The notes below the pieces were generated by a model. It worked only from the letters and a program-made list of their open reading frames with translations, searched no databases and was not told the origin of the DNA. Below, piece after piece: positions 7,860 through 14,712 of a stretch of DNA of 35,936 nt. The position numbers were made by a program, and so were the translations under genes. The stretch comes from Bacteroidota bacterium (GTDB taxonomy: Bacteria > Bacteroidota > Bacteroidia > J057 > JAJTIE01), in assembly GCA_019638695.1 (NCBI GenBank), contig JAHBTG010000025.1, positions 1-35,936 on the forward strand. Direction: 5' to 3'. Position 1 is the stretch's first letter, and each line of letters opens with the position of its first letter.

Positions 7860-10354
7860 TGCACCGCCTGCTCTTTAGTCTCCTGCTCCTTGCCTCCCCC
7901 GTGTGGGCGCAGCAGCTTCCCACCATCCCCGACGGTAAATATGTACTGGCCGATGTAGAGGTTCAGGGCAATGCGTCCATCGAACGGGCTACCATTATCA
8001 CCTTCAGCGGCCTGGTGATGGGGCAGACCATACAGGTGCCCGGTGATGACATAGCCGCTGCCATGCGCCGTCTCTGGAAACAGAACGTGTTTGAAGATGT
8101 GGCGATCAGTGCGCTCAAAATAGAAGATAACCGCATATACCTGCTTATACAAGTGGCAGAGACGCCTCGCCTGGCGCGCTATTCCTTCGAGGGCGTGAAA
8201 AAAACGACGGCAGATGAACTTCGGGAGAAGATCAAATTCGTCCGGGGCCAGCGCTTTACAGAGGCCAAGAAACGCCAGGCTGTGCGCATCGTTCGCAACT
8301 ACTTCATGGCTAAGGGTCATTATGATGCGCAAATAGACATTACCTCCCGGGAAGATCCTTCTGCTCCCAATGGGATCATTGCCACCGTTAAGATTCGCAA
8401 GGGCAGGAAGCATAAGATACAGGCTATCAATATTTCAGGGCTGGAGGAGATCTCTGAGCGCAAGCTGAAGGCCAAGATGAAAGATACCAAGGAGCGCCGT
8501 ATATACAGTGTGTTCAAGCGCTCCAAGTTTGTTACCTCGGATTACGAAGCTGACAAGGAGAAGATTATCCAGTATCTGCAAAGCAAAGGTTACCGGGATG
8601 CCCGCGTCCTCAGCGATACCGTGCGTAAAGTGGAAGGCCGCAACCTGGTGCGTGTGGATATGCAGCTTTTCCAGGGACGCCAGTACTACATCCGCTCCAT
8701 TCAGTGGGACGGTAACCAGAAGTATGCTACCGGCCGCCTGGATACATTGCTCAACATTCGCCCCGGAGATATTTATAACACTACGCTGCTGAGCAAGCGT
8801 TTATATGGAGACCCTTCCGGCAATGATATCAGCAGTCTGTACCAGGACGACGGGTACCTGTTCTTCAATATAGAGCCTATAGAGCGTGCAGTGGTGGGAG
8901 ATTCTATCGACCTGGTCATGCAGGTATATGAAGGGCCCATTGCGCATTATGACCGCATTATTATCGAAGGGAACCGCAGTACCAGCGACTATGTCATCCT
9001 GCGGGAGATACGGACCCTGCCGGGCAACAAATTCAGCCGTGCGGAGGTTATCCGCACCCAGCGGGAGCTCATGGCGCTGGGATACTTTAATGACCAGACG
9101 ATGAACGTTACCCCTGTCCCCAACCCGGAGAAGGGCACGGTGGATATGAAGTACTTTGTCGAAGAAAAGGCTTCTGATCAGCTTTTCTTCCAGATGGGCT
9201 GGGGAGGACGCGTGATGAATCCTAATGCTGCCCTGGCCGGTTTTGGCGGGGGGCTTATCGGCACCGTGGGGGTTACCCTGAATAACTTCTCTACCAAGCA
9301 ATTCTTCAAAAAAGGAGCCTGGCAGCCTATTCCCAAAGGAGACGGCCAGCGCCTCACCCTTCGTGCACAAGTTAACGGACGCGGGTTCCAGAATTACGGG
9401 GTTTCTTTTATGGAACCCTGGTTCGGCGGGCACAAACCCAATTCGCTGGGGATGAATGTCAACTATAGCATCCAGTCATGGGCGCCCACCGGCTTCCGTA
9501 TCAATATCCTGGGTACATCCGTAGACTGGGGGCAGCGCATGAAAGTGCCCGACGACTTCTTCCGCAGTTATACCACACTGGGTTACCGCTATTACCACGT
9601 GCAGAATGCCGGCAGCTTCTTCCCGGCAATGCCCAATGGTTTTGTCAATATCATAAGCCTCAAGCAGACGTTCGATCGCACCAGCTCTGCGCCGCCTATC
9701 TTCCCCACCAGTGGTAGCGTCCTTACGTTCTCCGTAGAGGGCACGCCTCCTTATTCACTCTTCCGCCAGAATACAGATTATGCAGAGGACCCCTCTTTGC
9801 GGTTCCGTTGGCTGGAGTTTCACAAGTGGTCCTTCCGCACGGAGGCATATATACGGATGACCCGCAGCAAGAAGCTGCCGATGATCCTTTTCCCGCGCGC
9901 TATGTTTGGCTTCCTGGGGGCCTATAACCGGGATCTGGGTGTGTCGCCCTTTGAGCGGTACTATATTGGCGGAGACGGTTTGTTTGGCTTTAACCTGGAT
10001 GGCCGTGAGATCATTGCCGGCCGCGGTTATGACGGACCCTACCTCGGCCCTTCCGGAGGCGGTACGATCTACTCCAAGTATACGCTGGAGCTGCGTCAGC
10101 CCATTGCGCTCTCGCCCATGGCCAGTGTATGGGTACATGCCTTTGCAGAGGCCAGTAATGCCTGGGGCCGCTTCCGCGACTATAATCCTTTTGAGCTCTA
10201 CAGGGCTGTGGGAGGGGGTGTCCGGCTCTTTTTGCCTATGTTTGGGTTAATTGGCCTGGATTTTGCTAGACCTCTGGATGACGCACCCAATAATCTCAAT
10301 GATAACAACACCAAGAAGTATACATTGCACTTTATGATTGGTCAACAGTTTTAA
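7859..10354 (+). CDS. bamA: Outer membrane protein assembly factor BamA
   Basis: This 831-residue Omp85-family protein inserts beta-barrel proteins into the outer membrane. A signal peptide ends near SPVWAQ. Successive POTRA modules occupy roughly residues 25-430 (for example ADVEVQGNASIERATI, IQAINISGLEEIS and YDRIIIEGNRSTSDY). A 16-strand barrel follows and ends in Phe (IGQQF), the usual C-terminal signal. The L6 loop motif appears as Arg722-Gly723-Tyr724 in AGRGYDG. The start is the ATG at 7859, overlapping the uppS stop. Skp-like genes follow 18 bases downstream. It is essential in Gram-negative bacteria. Confidence 0.95.
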   Translation: MHRLLFSLLLLASPVWAQQLPTIPDGKYVLADVEVQGNASIERATIITFSGLVMGQTIQVPGDDIAAAMRRLWKQNVFEDVAISALKIEDNRIYLLIQVAETPRLARYSFEGVKKTTADELREKIKFVRGQRFTEAKKRQAVRIVRNYFMAKGHYDAQIDITSREDPSAPNGIIATVKIRKGRKHKIQAINISGLEEISERKLKAKMKDTKERRIYSVFKRSKFVTSDYEADKEKIIQYLQSKGYRDARVLSDTVRKVEGRNLVRVDMQLFQGRQYYIRSIQWDGNQKYATGRLDTLLNIRPGDIYNTTLLSKRLYGDPSGNDISSLYQDDGYLFFNIEPIERAVVGDSIDLVMQVYEGPIAHYDRIIIEGNRSTSDYVILREIRTLPGNKFSRAEVIRTQRELMALGYFNDQTMNVTPVPNPEKGTVDMKYFVEEKASDQLFFQMGWGGRVMNPNAALAGFGGGLIGTVGVTLNNFSTKQFFKKGAWQPIPKGDGQRLTLRAQVNGRGFQNYGVSFMEPWFGGHKPNSLGMNVNYSIQSWAPTGFRINILGTSVDWGQRMKVPDDFFRSYTTLGYRYYHVQNAGSFFPAMPNGFVNIISLKQTFDRTSSAPPIFPTSGSVLTFSVEGTPPYSLFRQNTDYAEDPSLRFRWLEFHKWSFRTEAYIRMTRSKKLPMILFPRAMFGFLGAYNRDLGVSPFERYYIGGDGLFGFNLDGREIIAGRGYDGPYLGPSGGGTIYSKYTLELRQPIALSPMASVWVHAFAEASNAWGRFRDYNPFELYRAVGGGVRLFLPMFGLIGLDFARPLDDAPNNLNDNNTKKYTLHFMIGQQF

Positions 10355-10372
10355 CGCATAAACACCACACCT

Positions 10373-10918
10373 ATGAAACGCTCCCTGCTTCTCTTGCCCC
10401 TGTTTGCCTTCCTGGGTATTGCACACACCGCTTTTGCCCAGAAGTTTGGTTATATAGATTCCCAGTCTGTGCTGGAAAAGATGACCGAATACCAGGCCGT
10501 ACAACGTGAGATGGATGACCTCTCCAAGCGCTGGCAAGGCGAACTGGACAACCAGTATGCCGCTATAGAGAAGTTATACAATGACTATCGTGCCAAGGAA
10601 GTTTTGCTGTCCAAAGAAGACAAAAAGCGCATGCAGGATGAGATCATGGCTGCGGAGAAAAAAGCCCGCGAGTTCCAGAACAGTAAATTCGGTTATGACG
10701 GCGAACTCTTTAAGCAGCGGGAAGAGAAGATGCGCCCTATCCAGGAGAAGCTTATGGACGCCACTAAAGCCATATCTGTGGAGCGCCGCCTGGATGTCAT
10801 CTTTGACCGCTCTGGCTCTGCTACCATCTTCTATGCCGATCCCCGCTTTGATGTATCTGCCGATGTGATGCGCAAACTGGGTGTGAACCCCGACACCGCT
10901 ACTACGCCCGGCAAGTAA
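10373..10918 (+). CDS. OmpH/Skp-family periplasmic chaperone (first copy)
   Basis: This 181-residue protein has a signal peptide (MKRSLLLLPLFAFLGI...AFAQ), then the short KFGYIDSQSVLEKMTEYQAVQ segment typical of OmpH/Skp. A long charged region of about 90 residues should form the coiled-coil tentacles, and a C-terminal body strand region follows (LDVIFDRSGSATIFYADPRFDVS). Skp proteins trimerise and hold unfolded outer membrane proteins on their way to BamA. The location immediately after bamA supports that role. It is followed by a paralogue with its own promoter. Confidence 0.9.
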   Translation: MKRSLLLLPLFAFLGIAHTAFAQKFGYIDSQSVLEKMTEYQAVQREMDDLSKRWQGELDNQYAAIEKLYNDYRAKEVLLSKEDKKRMQDEIMAAEKKAREFQNSKFGYDGELFKQREEKMRPIQEKLMDATKAISVERRLDVIFDRSGSATIFYADPRFDVSADVMRKLGVNPDTATTPGK

Positions 10919-10943
10919 TCCTGCTACGGCATTGCACTTTTGC

Positions 10944-10951
10944 TATCTTTG
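10944..10951 (+). promoter_or_regulatory. -7 promoter element for the second Skp-like gene and murI
   Basis: TATCTTTG matches TAnnTTTG exactly and lies 20 bases before the ATG at 10972. It sits in the 53-base gap between the two Skp-like genes, so the second copy can be transcribed separately. Confidence 0.6.
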
Positions 10952-10971
10952 CCATTCCTTTTGAAACTATC

Positions 10972-11556
10972 ATGAAGAAAATTGCAATTCTTTGCCTGGG
11001 TATGATGTGCACCCTGGCAGTACAGGCACAGGTTAAGATTGGGTATACCAATGGGGAAGCCCTGCTCTATATGATGCCCGACTATAAGGGAGTGGACGAG
11101 CAGCTGAGGGTCTCTCAGCGCAAGTACCAGGAAAATATCAATATCAAGCAGCAATATCTTCAGGCAAAGCTGGAAGAATACCGCGACAACGAAAGCAAAG
11201 GAGCCCTCACTGCCGAGCAGAAGGAGAAGATGCAGAATGACCTGATGACCCTGCAAAAGGAGATAGAAGAGTATATTGACGATGCCGAGCAGCAAATGCA
11301 GGCCCGCCGTGCTGAGCTGTTGAAACCCCTGGTTACCAAGATGCAGGCTGCCTTGGAGGGACTGGCCAAAGAAGAAGGCTACTCCTATATCTTTAACAGT
11401 GCCGTGGCTGGCGGCAGTGTATTGCTGCATGGCCCCAAGGAGCATGATGTAACGCTCAAGATGCTCAAACGCCTGGGTGTGGAAGTTACCCCCGAGCTGG
11501 AGAAGCAGTTGAAGGGTGAAGAAGTCAGCCCCATAGGTACCGGCACCGGTAAGTAA
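10972..11556 (+). CDS. OmpH/Skp-family periplasmic chaperone (second copy)
   Basis: This 194-residue paralogue of the preceding gene has a signal peptide ending near AVQAQ, an opening VKIGYTNGEALLYMMPDYKGV, a long Glu/Lys/Gln-rich coiled-coil region (about residues 45-125) and a C-terminal body domain with YSYIFNSAVAGGSVLLHGP. The two copies are clearly diverged, so this is an old duplication; tandem skp-like genes after bamA are common in the phylum. The presumed role is an outer membrane protein chaperone, possibly with different clients. It is 3 bases from murI. Confidence 0.88.
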   Translation: MKKIAILCLGMMCTLAVQAQVKIGYTNGEALLYMMPDYKGVDEQLRVSQRKYQENINIKQQYLQAKLEEYRDNESKGALTAEQKEKMQNDLMTLQKEIEEYIDDAEQQMQARRAELLKPLVTKMQAALEGLAKEEGYSYIFNSAVAGGSVLLHGPKEHDVTLKMLKRLGVEVTPELEKQLKGEEVSPIGTGTGK

Positions 11557-11559
11557 GCC

Positions 11560-12378
11560 ATGATGGAATCCCAAGCCCCTATTGGCATCTTTGATAGCGG
11601 CCTGGGCGGCCTCACCGTCTTACAATCTATACAAGAGAGGCTCCCCCACGAGTCTCTTTTGTATTTTGGAGATACCGGTCATTTGCCTTATGGGGACAAG
11701 AGTCCCCAGCAGGTGCGCGGCTATGTGCGCAGCATCACCCGTTATCTGCTAGGCCAGGGAGTAAAAGCCATTGTGGTAGCCTGCAATACCGCAAGTGCGG
11801 CTGCCCTGGATGTGGTGATGGAAGAGGCCGGCCCTGTGCCGGTGGTGGAAGTGATCTCCCCTGCGGCCCAAGCGGCTATAGCTGCTACCCGCAATGGTAT
11901 CGTGGGCATTATCGGTACGAAAACCACGGTTTCCAGTGGGATGTATACCCAGCGCCTGAGCGCCTTGCGGGCAGATGTGCAGGTGATCGCCCGTCCCACA
12001 CCACTGCTGGTGCCTTTGATAGAAGAAGGGTGGCAGCATACACAGGTCCTGCAGGATGTGGTGGCCACTTACCTGGCGCCGGATGTTTTTCCTGCTATAG
12101 ACACCCTTATCCTGGGGTGTACACATTACCCGATCATCTCCGAGCAGGTTGCCCGGCACCTGGCCGCCCGGTTTCCCCAGCCTGTGCAGGTGATTACTTC
12201 AGGGCCGCCCACGGCAGACCAGTTAGCCCTGTTATTGGCCAGGCATCAACTGCAGGCGTCTGCAGGCAGCCAGGCACGGTATTGCTACCAGGTCTCGGAC
12301 CTCACACCCACTTTTCAGATGCTGGCCCATACCTTCCTGCAGTCTCCTATCGCACTGGAGCAGGTAACCCTTTCTTAG
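11560..12378 (+). CDS. murI: Glutamate racemase
   Basis: This enzyme makes D-glutamate for peptidoglycan. The cofactor-independent racemase signature is complete: Asp12 in FDSGLGGLT, the catalytic Cys75 in VVACNTASA and the second catalytic Cys187 in LILGCTHYP. The length of 272 residues is normal. Two adjacent ATG codons (11560 and 11563) are possible starts. It follows the second Skp-like gene by 3 bases and is probably cotranscribed. Its 3' end overlaps the convergent minus-strand gene by 3 bases (12375-12378). Confidence 0.95.
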   Translation: MMESQAPIGIFDSGLGGLTVLQSIQERLPHESLLYFGDTGHLPYGDKSPQQVRGYVRSITRYLLGQGVKAIVVACNTASAAALDVVMEEAGPVPVVEVISPAAQAAIAATRNGIVGIIGTKTTVSSGMYTQRLSALRADVQVIARPTPLLVPLIEEGWQHTQVLQDVVATYLAPDVFPAIDTLILGCTHYPIISEQVARHLAARFPQPVQVITSGPPTADQLALLLARHQLQASAGSQARYCYQVSDLTPTFQMLAHTFLQSPIALEQVTLS

Positions 12379-12701
12379 CTGCTACCCCGCGGCCGGAAAT
12401 ACGGCGCTTTGTATTGTGATTGATCCGGGGCCTTGCTCCCCAGTTCCTGCTGCAGGTGCTTGAGCCGGCGGCTGCTTCGCACAATATCCACTAACATCCA
12501 CACACAGCCCAGTCCAAAGACTGCCAGTAAGCCCGCCGCAGCCACTATGGCTAGTTGGTGCACCGGGTTTTCCTCTGTGTTTGCCAGCGTACTGAGCAAT
12601 AATCCGCAACAGGTGAAGCAGATCACTGTCAGCAGGATCATTTTGCCGAATAGCGCATATTTATTCAGCCGTACATGTAATGAGTTCTGGTAGTACCGCA
12701 T
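12375..12701 (-). CDS. Hypothetical small membrane protein with two helices
   Basis: I do not recognise this 108-residue protein. It has two hydrophobic helices (about residues 20-40 and 50-73), the second followed by a basic stretch (RSSRRLKHLQ), which places the C-terminal tail in the cytoplasm. The tail ends APYFRPRGSS. The frame is convergent with murI and overlaps its stop. Hydrophobic patterning and a sensible ATG make it likely real, though nothing identifies a function. An unusual 25-base dyad lies about 70 bases upstream of its start. Confidence 0.65.
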   Translation of the reverse strand: MRYYQNSLHVRLNKYALFGKMILLTVICFTCCGLLLSTLANTEENPVHQLAIVAAAGLLAVFGLGCVWMLVDIVRSSRRLKHLQQELGSKAPDQSQYKAPYFRPRGSS

Positions 12702-12771
12702 ATGGCAATATAATTGAACGTGAATTGCCTGGTTCTCTATAAAGTACGACTTGTATTGAATAATGTTATGG

Positions 12772-12796
12772 TAATATTCAATTTTATTGAATATTA
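12772..12796. promoter_or_regulatory. Perfect 11-base AT-rich dyad (operator candidate)
   Basis: TAATATTCAAT and ATTGAATATTA are exact inverted copies around a 3-base centre. A further copy of the half-site, ATTGAATA, occurs about 20 bases to the left. The dyad lies upstream of the minus-strand gene at 12701 and downstream of the one ending at 12902. It has no T run, so a repressor site seems likelier than a terminator. Confidence 0.5.
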
Positions 12797-12833
12797 ATCA
12801 TTCTTAAGTTGTGCCAGGGGATGCTGTTCCTGT

Positions 12834-12849
12834 GCTCTCTGCAGAGAGC
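12834..12849. repeat. Perfect 16-base palindrome
   Basis: GCTCTCTGCAGAGAGC is its own reverse complement. It is enclosed by a further TGCCAG/CTGGCA inverted pair. It lies just past the 3' end of the ceramidase-like gene. It could stabilise that transcript's end; no T run follows on either strand. Confidence 0.5.
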
Positions 12850-12901
12850 CTTTACCACTGGCAGGGCTTATTCATTTTACCCGGTTGGGGATGAGATGGG
12901 G

Positions 12902-13663
12902 TTACATATGCAGCAGGTGGCGCTTGCGCACTGCATTGATCGTGCGCTGGTAGCGATACACGTATTCCATGACCAGCGTAGCGGCCAGTGCGCCAAAGGT
13001 GTGCCACAGGAAGTGTGTGCCCATAGGGAATACTATGGACAGTTCCAGGTCCAGGGCGCGGGCACTGACGGCCAGCAGGAAGCAGGACAAGGCCAGTACG
13101 ATAAACCGCGCATGGCGGTAACCCGTACGGTAGAGTACCAGGCTGATAGGAAGCAGCATCAGTAATGCCATCATACCGTAGCTGATGCTGATCCCCGCCA
13201 TGCGCGAGAGGGGTAGCCAGTCCATCCGGATGGCCCATGAGATGAGTACCTGCAGGACAAAGAGCCCGCCTATAATGCCGAATATGGTCCGGCCGCTCAA
13301 CCGTAATTGCCGCCAGAAGAAGATGGAAGTCAACAGGCTCAGCAGCAGGATGGGCAGCCAGTCCATAACCAGCCACACGTCGTGCGCCCGGAAGCCATGA
13401 TAAATGGTGCCTCCTACGCCTCCCACCAAAAGCAGCGGCAGGCATGCCGCCAGGAAAGGATGCTGCCGGAACTGGCCGCGCAGGCGTACTATCCAGGAAA
13501 AAACAATGCCTATAAACAATGCTGCGCTCACCATATTCCAAGGTTCCATGATCAGATGATCCGGGTTGGTCTCGGCGTAGATGGGGCCGTGGTCGTGTAT
13601 GCGTTCACGAATCTGTTCTTCTGAATAGAGAGGATGCAGGAGGGGAAGCAGCAGGTGTATCAT
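12902..13663 (-). CDS. CREST-superfamily membrane hydrolase, alkaline-ceramidase-like
   Basis: This 253-residue, roughly seven-helix membrane protein carries the spaced residues of the CREST family (alkaline ceramidases, PAQR receptors, Per1). An early EPWNMVSA (Glu40, Asn43, Ser46) resembles the ceramidase AEFWNTxSN segment. His89 and Asp101 are in adjacent helical positions (TIYHG...VMDWLP), and a final HxxxH pair is His217/His221 (THFLWH). In alkaline ceramidases three histidines bind a catalytic zinc and hydrolyse the amide of ceramide. The Ser usually four residues before the first His is Gly here. The phylum makes sphingolipids, so a lipid amidase is plausible, but the substrate is inferred. 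No gene partner nearby helps. Confidence 0.7.
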   Translation of the reverse strand: MIHLLLPLLHPLYSEEQIRERIHDHGPIYAETNPDHLIMEPWNMVSAALFIGIVFSWIVRLRGQFRQHPFLAACLPLLLVGGVGGTIYHGFRAHDVWLVMDWLPILLLSLLTSIFFWRQLRLSGRTIFGIIGGLFVLQVLISWAIRMDWLPLSRMAGISISYGMMALLMLLPISLVLYRTGYRHARFIVLALSCFLLAVSARALDLELSIVFPMGTHFLWHTFGALAATLVMEYVYRYQRTINAVRKRHLLHM

Positions 13664-13769
13664 ACGGTAAAGCTACATACACAGTAATAACTCCGGGTAA
13701 TAGCTATAAGTTGCACCTTATACACAACAGGAGCGGGTATTGCGGGATTACCTGCGCATAATTGCAGGA

Positions 13770-13800
13770 TTGACCGCTAACCCTCATCTGCGTATCTTTA
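13770..13800 (+). promoter_or_regulatory. Promoter for the secreted protein gene at 13806
   Basis: TTG (13770-13772) and TATCTTTA (13793-13800) are separated by 20 bases, matching the -33/-7 arrangement with one mismatch in the -7 box. It lies directly before the ATG at 13806 and argues against a longer frame beginning with TTG at 13740. Confidence 0.55.
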
Positions 13801-13805
13801 AGGCT

Positions 13806-14672
13806 ATGTTTGGCAACTGGCACATATGGGGTTTATTGTGGCTGGCCGCTCTTTGCAGTCCCGGCCCCTTATTTGCCGAGCCCTTGCTGGCAGACCTGGA
13901 ACTGGAGGAAGGGGTGTGGGAACTGGCCGTGGTGAGCCTGCATAACTACAATGCCAGTCCCCTGCAGGAAGAATACGGTACCTTTCTTGTGCGCAATACA
14001 CATGCGCTGCGCCAGATGAAGCAGAGCTGGCAGGGCCATCCTTTTTTTGAAGATAACTGCGATTATCACTATGCCCTGAAGTTCTACCAGAACCGCAAGC
14101 TGCGCAAGACGTTGTTGCTGAACCTCAACTGCCAGTATATCACAGAGGGCATGTTCAGCTATACTTTTGACCCCCAGCTACTGTTCCGCTTCAGGGCCTA
14201 TTTTGAGCGGGTGCCCTGGAGTAACATCAACTATTCCGATATCCGCAAGCTGCGCACAGCTATTCAGCGCCTGGAGAACCAGCAGCAATTCTATTTTTAC
14301 CACGATGTAAAGCCCTATCAGTATGACGGCTGCTTTGTACTGAAGACTACCGGGCACAAACCCGATGCCGACAGGGATAGCCTGGTGCGGGTGCTGGCAG
14401 ACTATATTGCCTGGCATGCGGAGAGCCGCGATTTTCATATAGTCCCTCACTTATTATATCTGGACGACCGGGACCGCCTGGCCATCAGATACGAGGTTTA
14501 CTGTAATGAAGACCTGGCTCGTAAATACCTGGGCCGCGAACAGCGCAATGTGGTGGCCTGGTGGCGCAGCCACCTGGAGTGGATAGACCAGGAAAATAAA
14601 ACCCTGACGTTAACGGTCGTCGGCATTAGCCAGAAGCGCTATAACCAGGTGATGGGCTACACCAGTCCCTGA
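13806..14672 (+). CDS. Secreted protein of unknown function
   Basis: I do not recognise this family. From the ATG at 13806 the product is 288 residues with a signal peptide (MFGNWHIWGLLWLAALCSPGPLFA, cut before EPLL). The mature part is rich in Tyr, Phe, Arg and Gln, with mixed alpha/beta patterning, three to four Cys and no transmembrane helix, so it should be periplasmic or exported. It has no type IX C-terminal domain. The DUF5686 gene follows in the same direction after 40 bases but has its own promoter. Confidence 0.75.
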   Translation: MFGNWHIWGLLWLAALCSPGPLFAEPLLADLELEEGVWELAVVSLHNYNASPLQEEYGTFLVRNTHALRQMKQSWQGHPFFEDNCDYHYALKFYQNRKLRKTLLLNLNCQYITEGMFSYTFDPQLLFRFRAYFERVPWSNINYSDIRKLRTAIQRLENQQQFYFYHDVKPYQYDGCFVLKTTGHKPDADRDSLVRVLADYIAWHAESRDFHIVPHLLYLDDRDRLAIRYEVYCNEDLARKYLGREQRNVVAWWRSHLEWIDQENKTLTLTVVGISQKRYNQVMGYTSP

Positions 14673-14675
14673 GGA

Positions 14676-14707
14676 TTGCTCCTTTGCGCAACATTCCCTT
14701 ACCTTTG
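14676..14707 (+). promoter_or_regulatory. Promoter for the DUF5686 gene
   Basis: TTG (14676-14678) and TACCTTTG (14700-14707) are 21 bases apart; the -7 box is an exact TAnnTTTG match. Transcription would start near 14713-14716, which makes a start at GTG 14713 unlikely unless the transcript is leaderless. Confidence 0.6.
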
Positions 14708-14712
14708 AGCCC

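Noticed and set aside
12834-12849. 16-base palindrome as a Rho-independent terminator
   Set aside because: No T run follows on either strand, so I list it only as a palindrome.
12852-13541. 229-codon minus-strand frame overlapping the ceramidase-like gene in another phase
   Set aside because: The overlapping frame at 12902-13663 has coherent membrane helices and a conserved metal-site pattern; this one does not.
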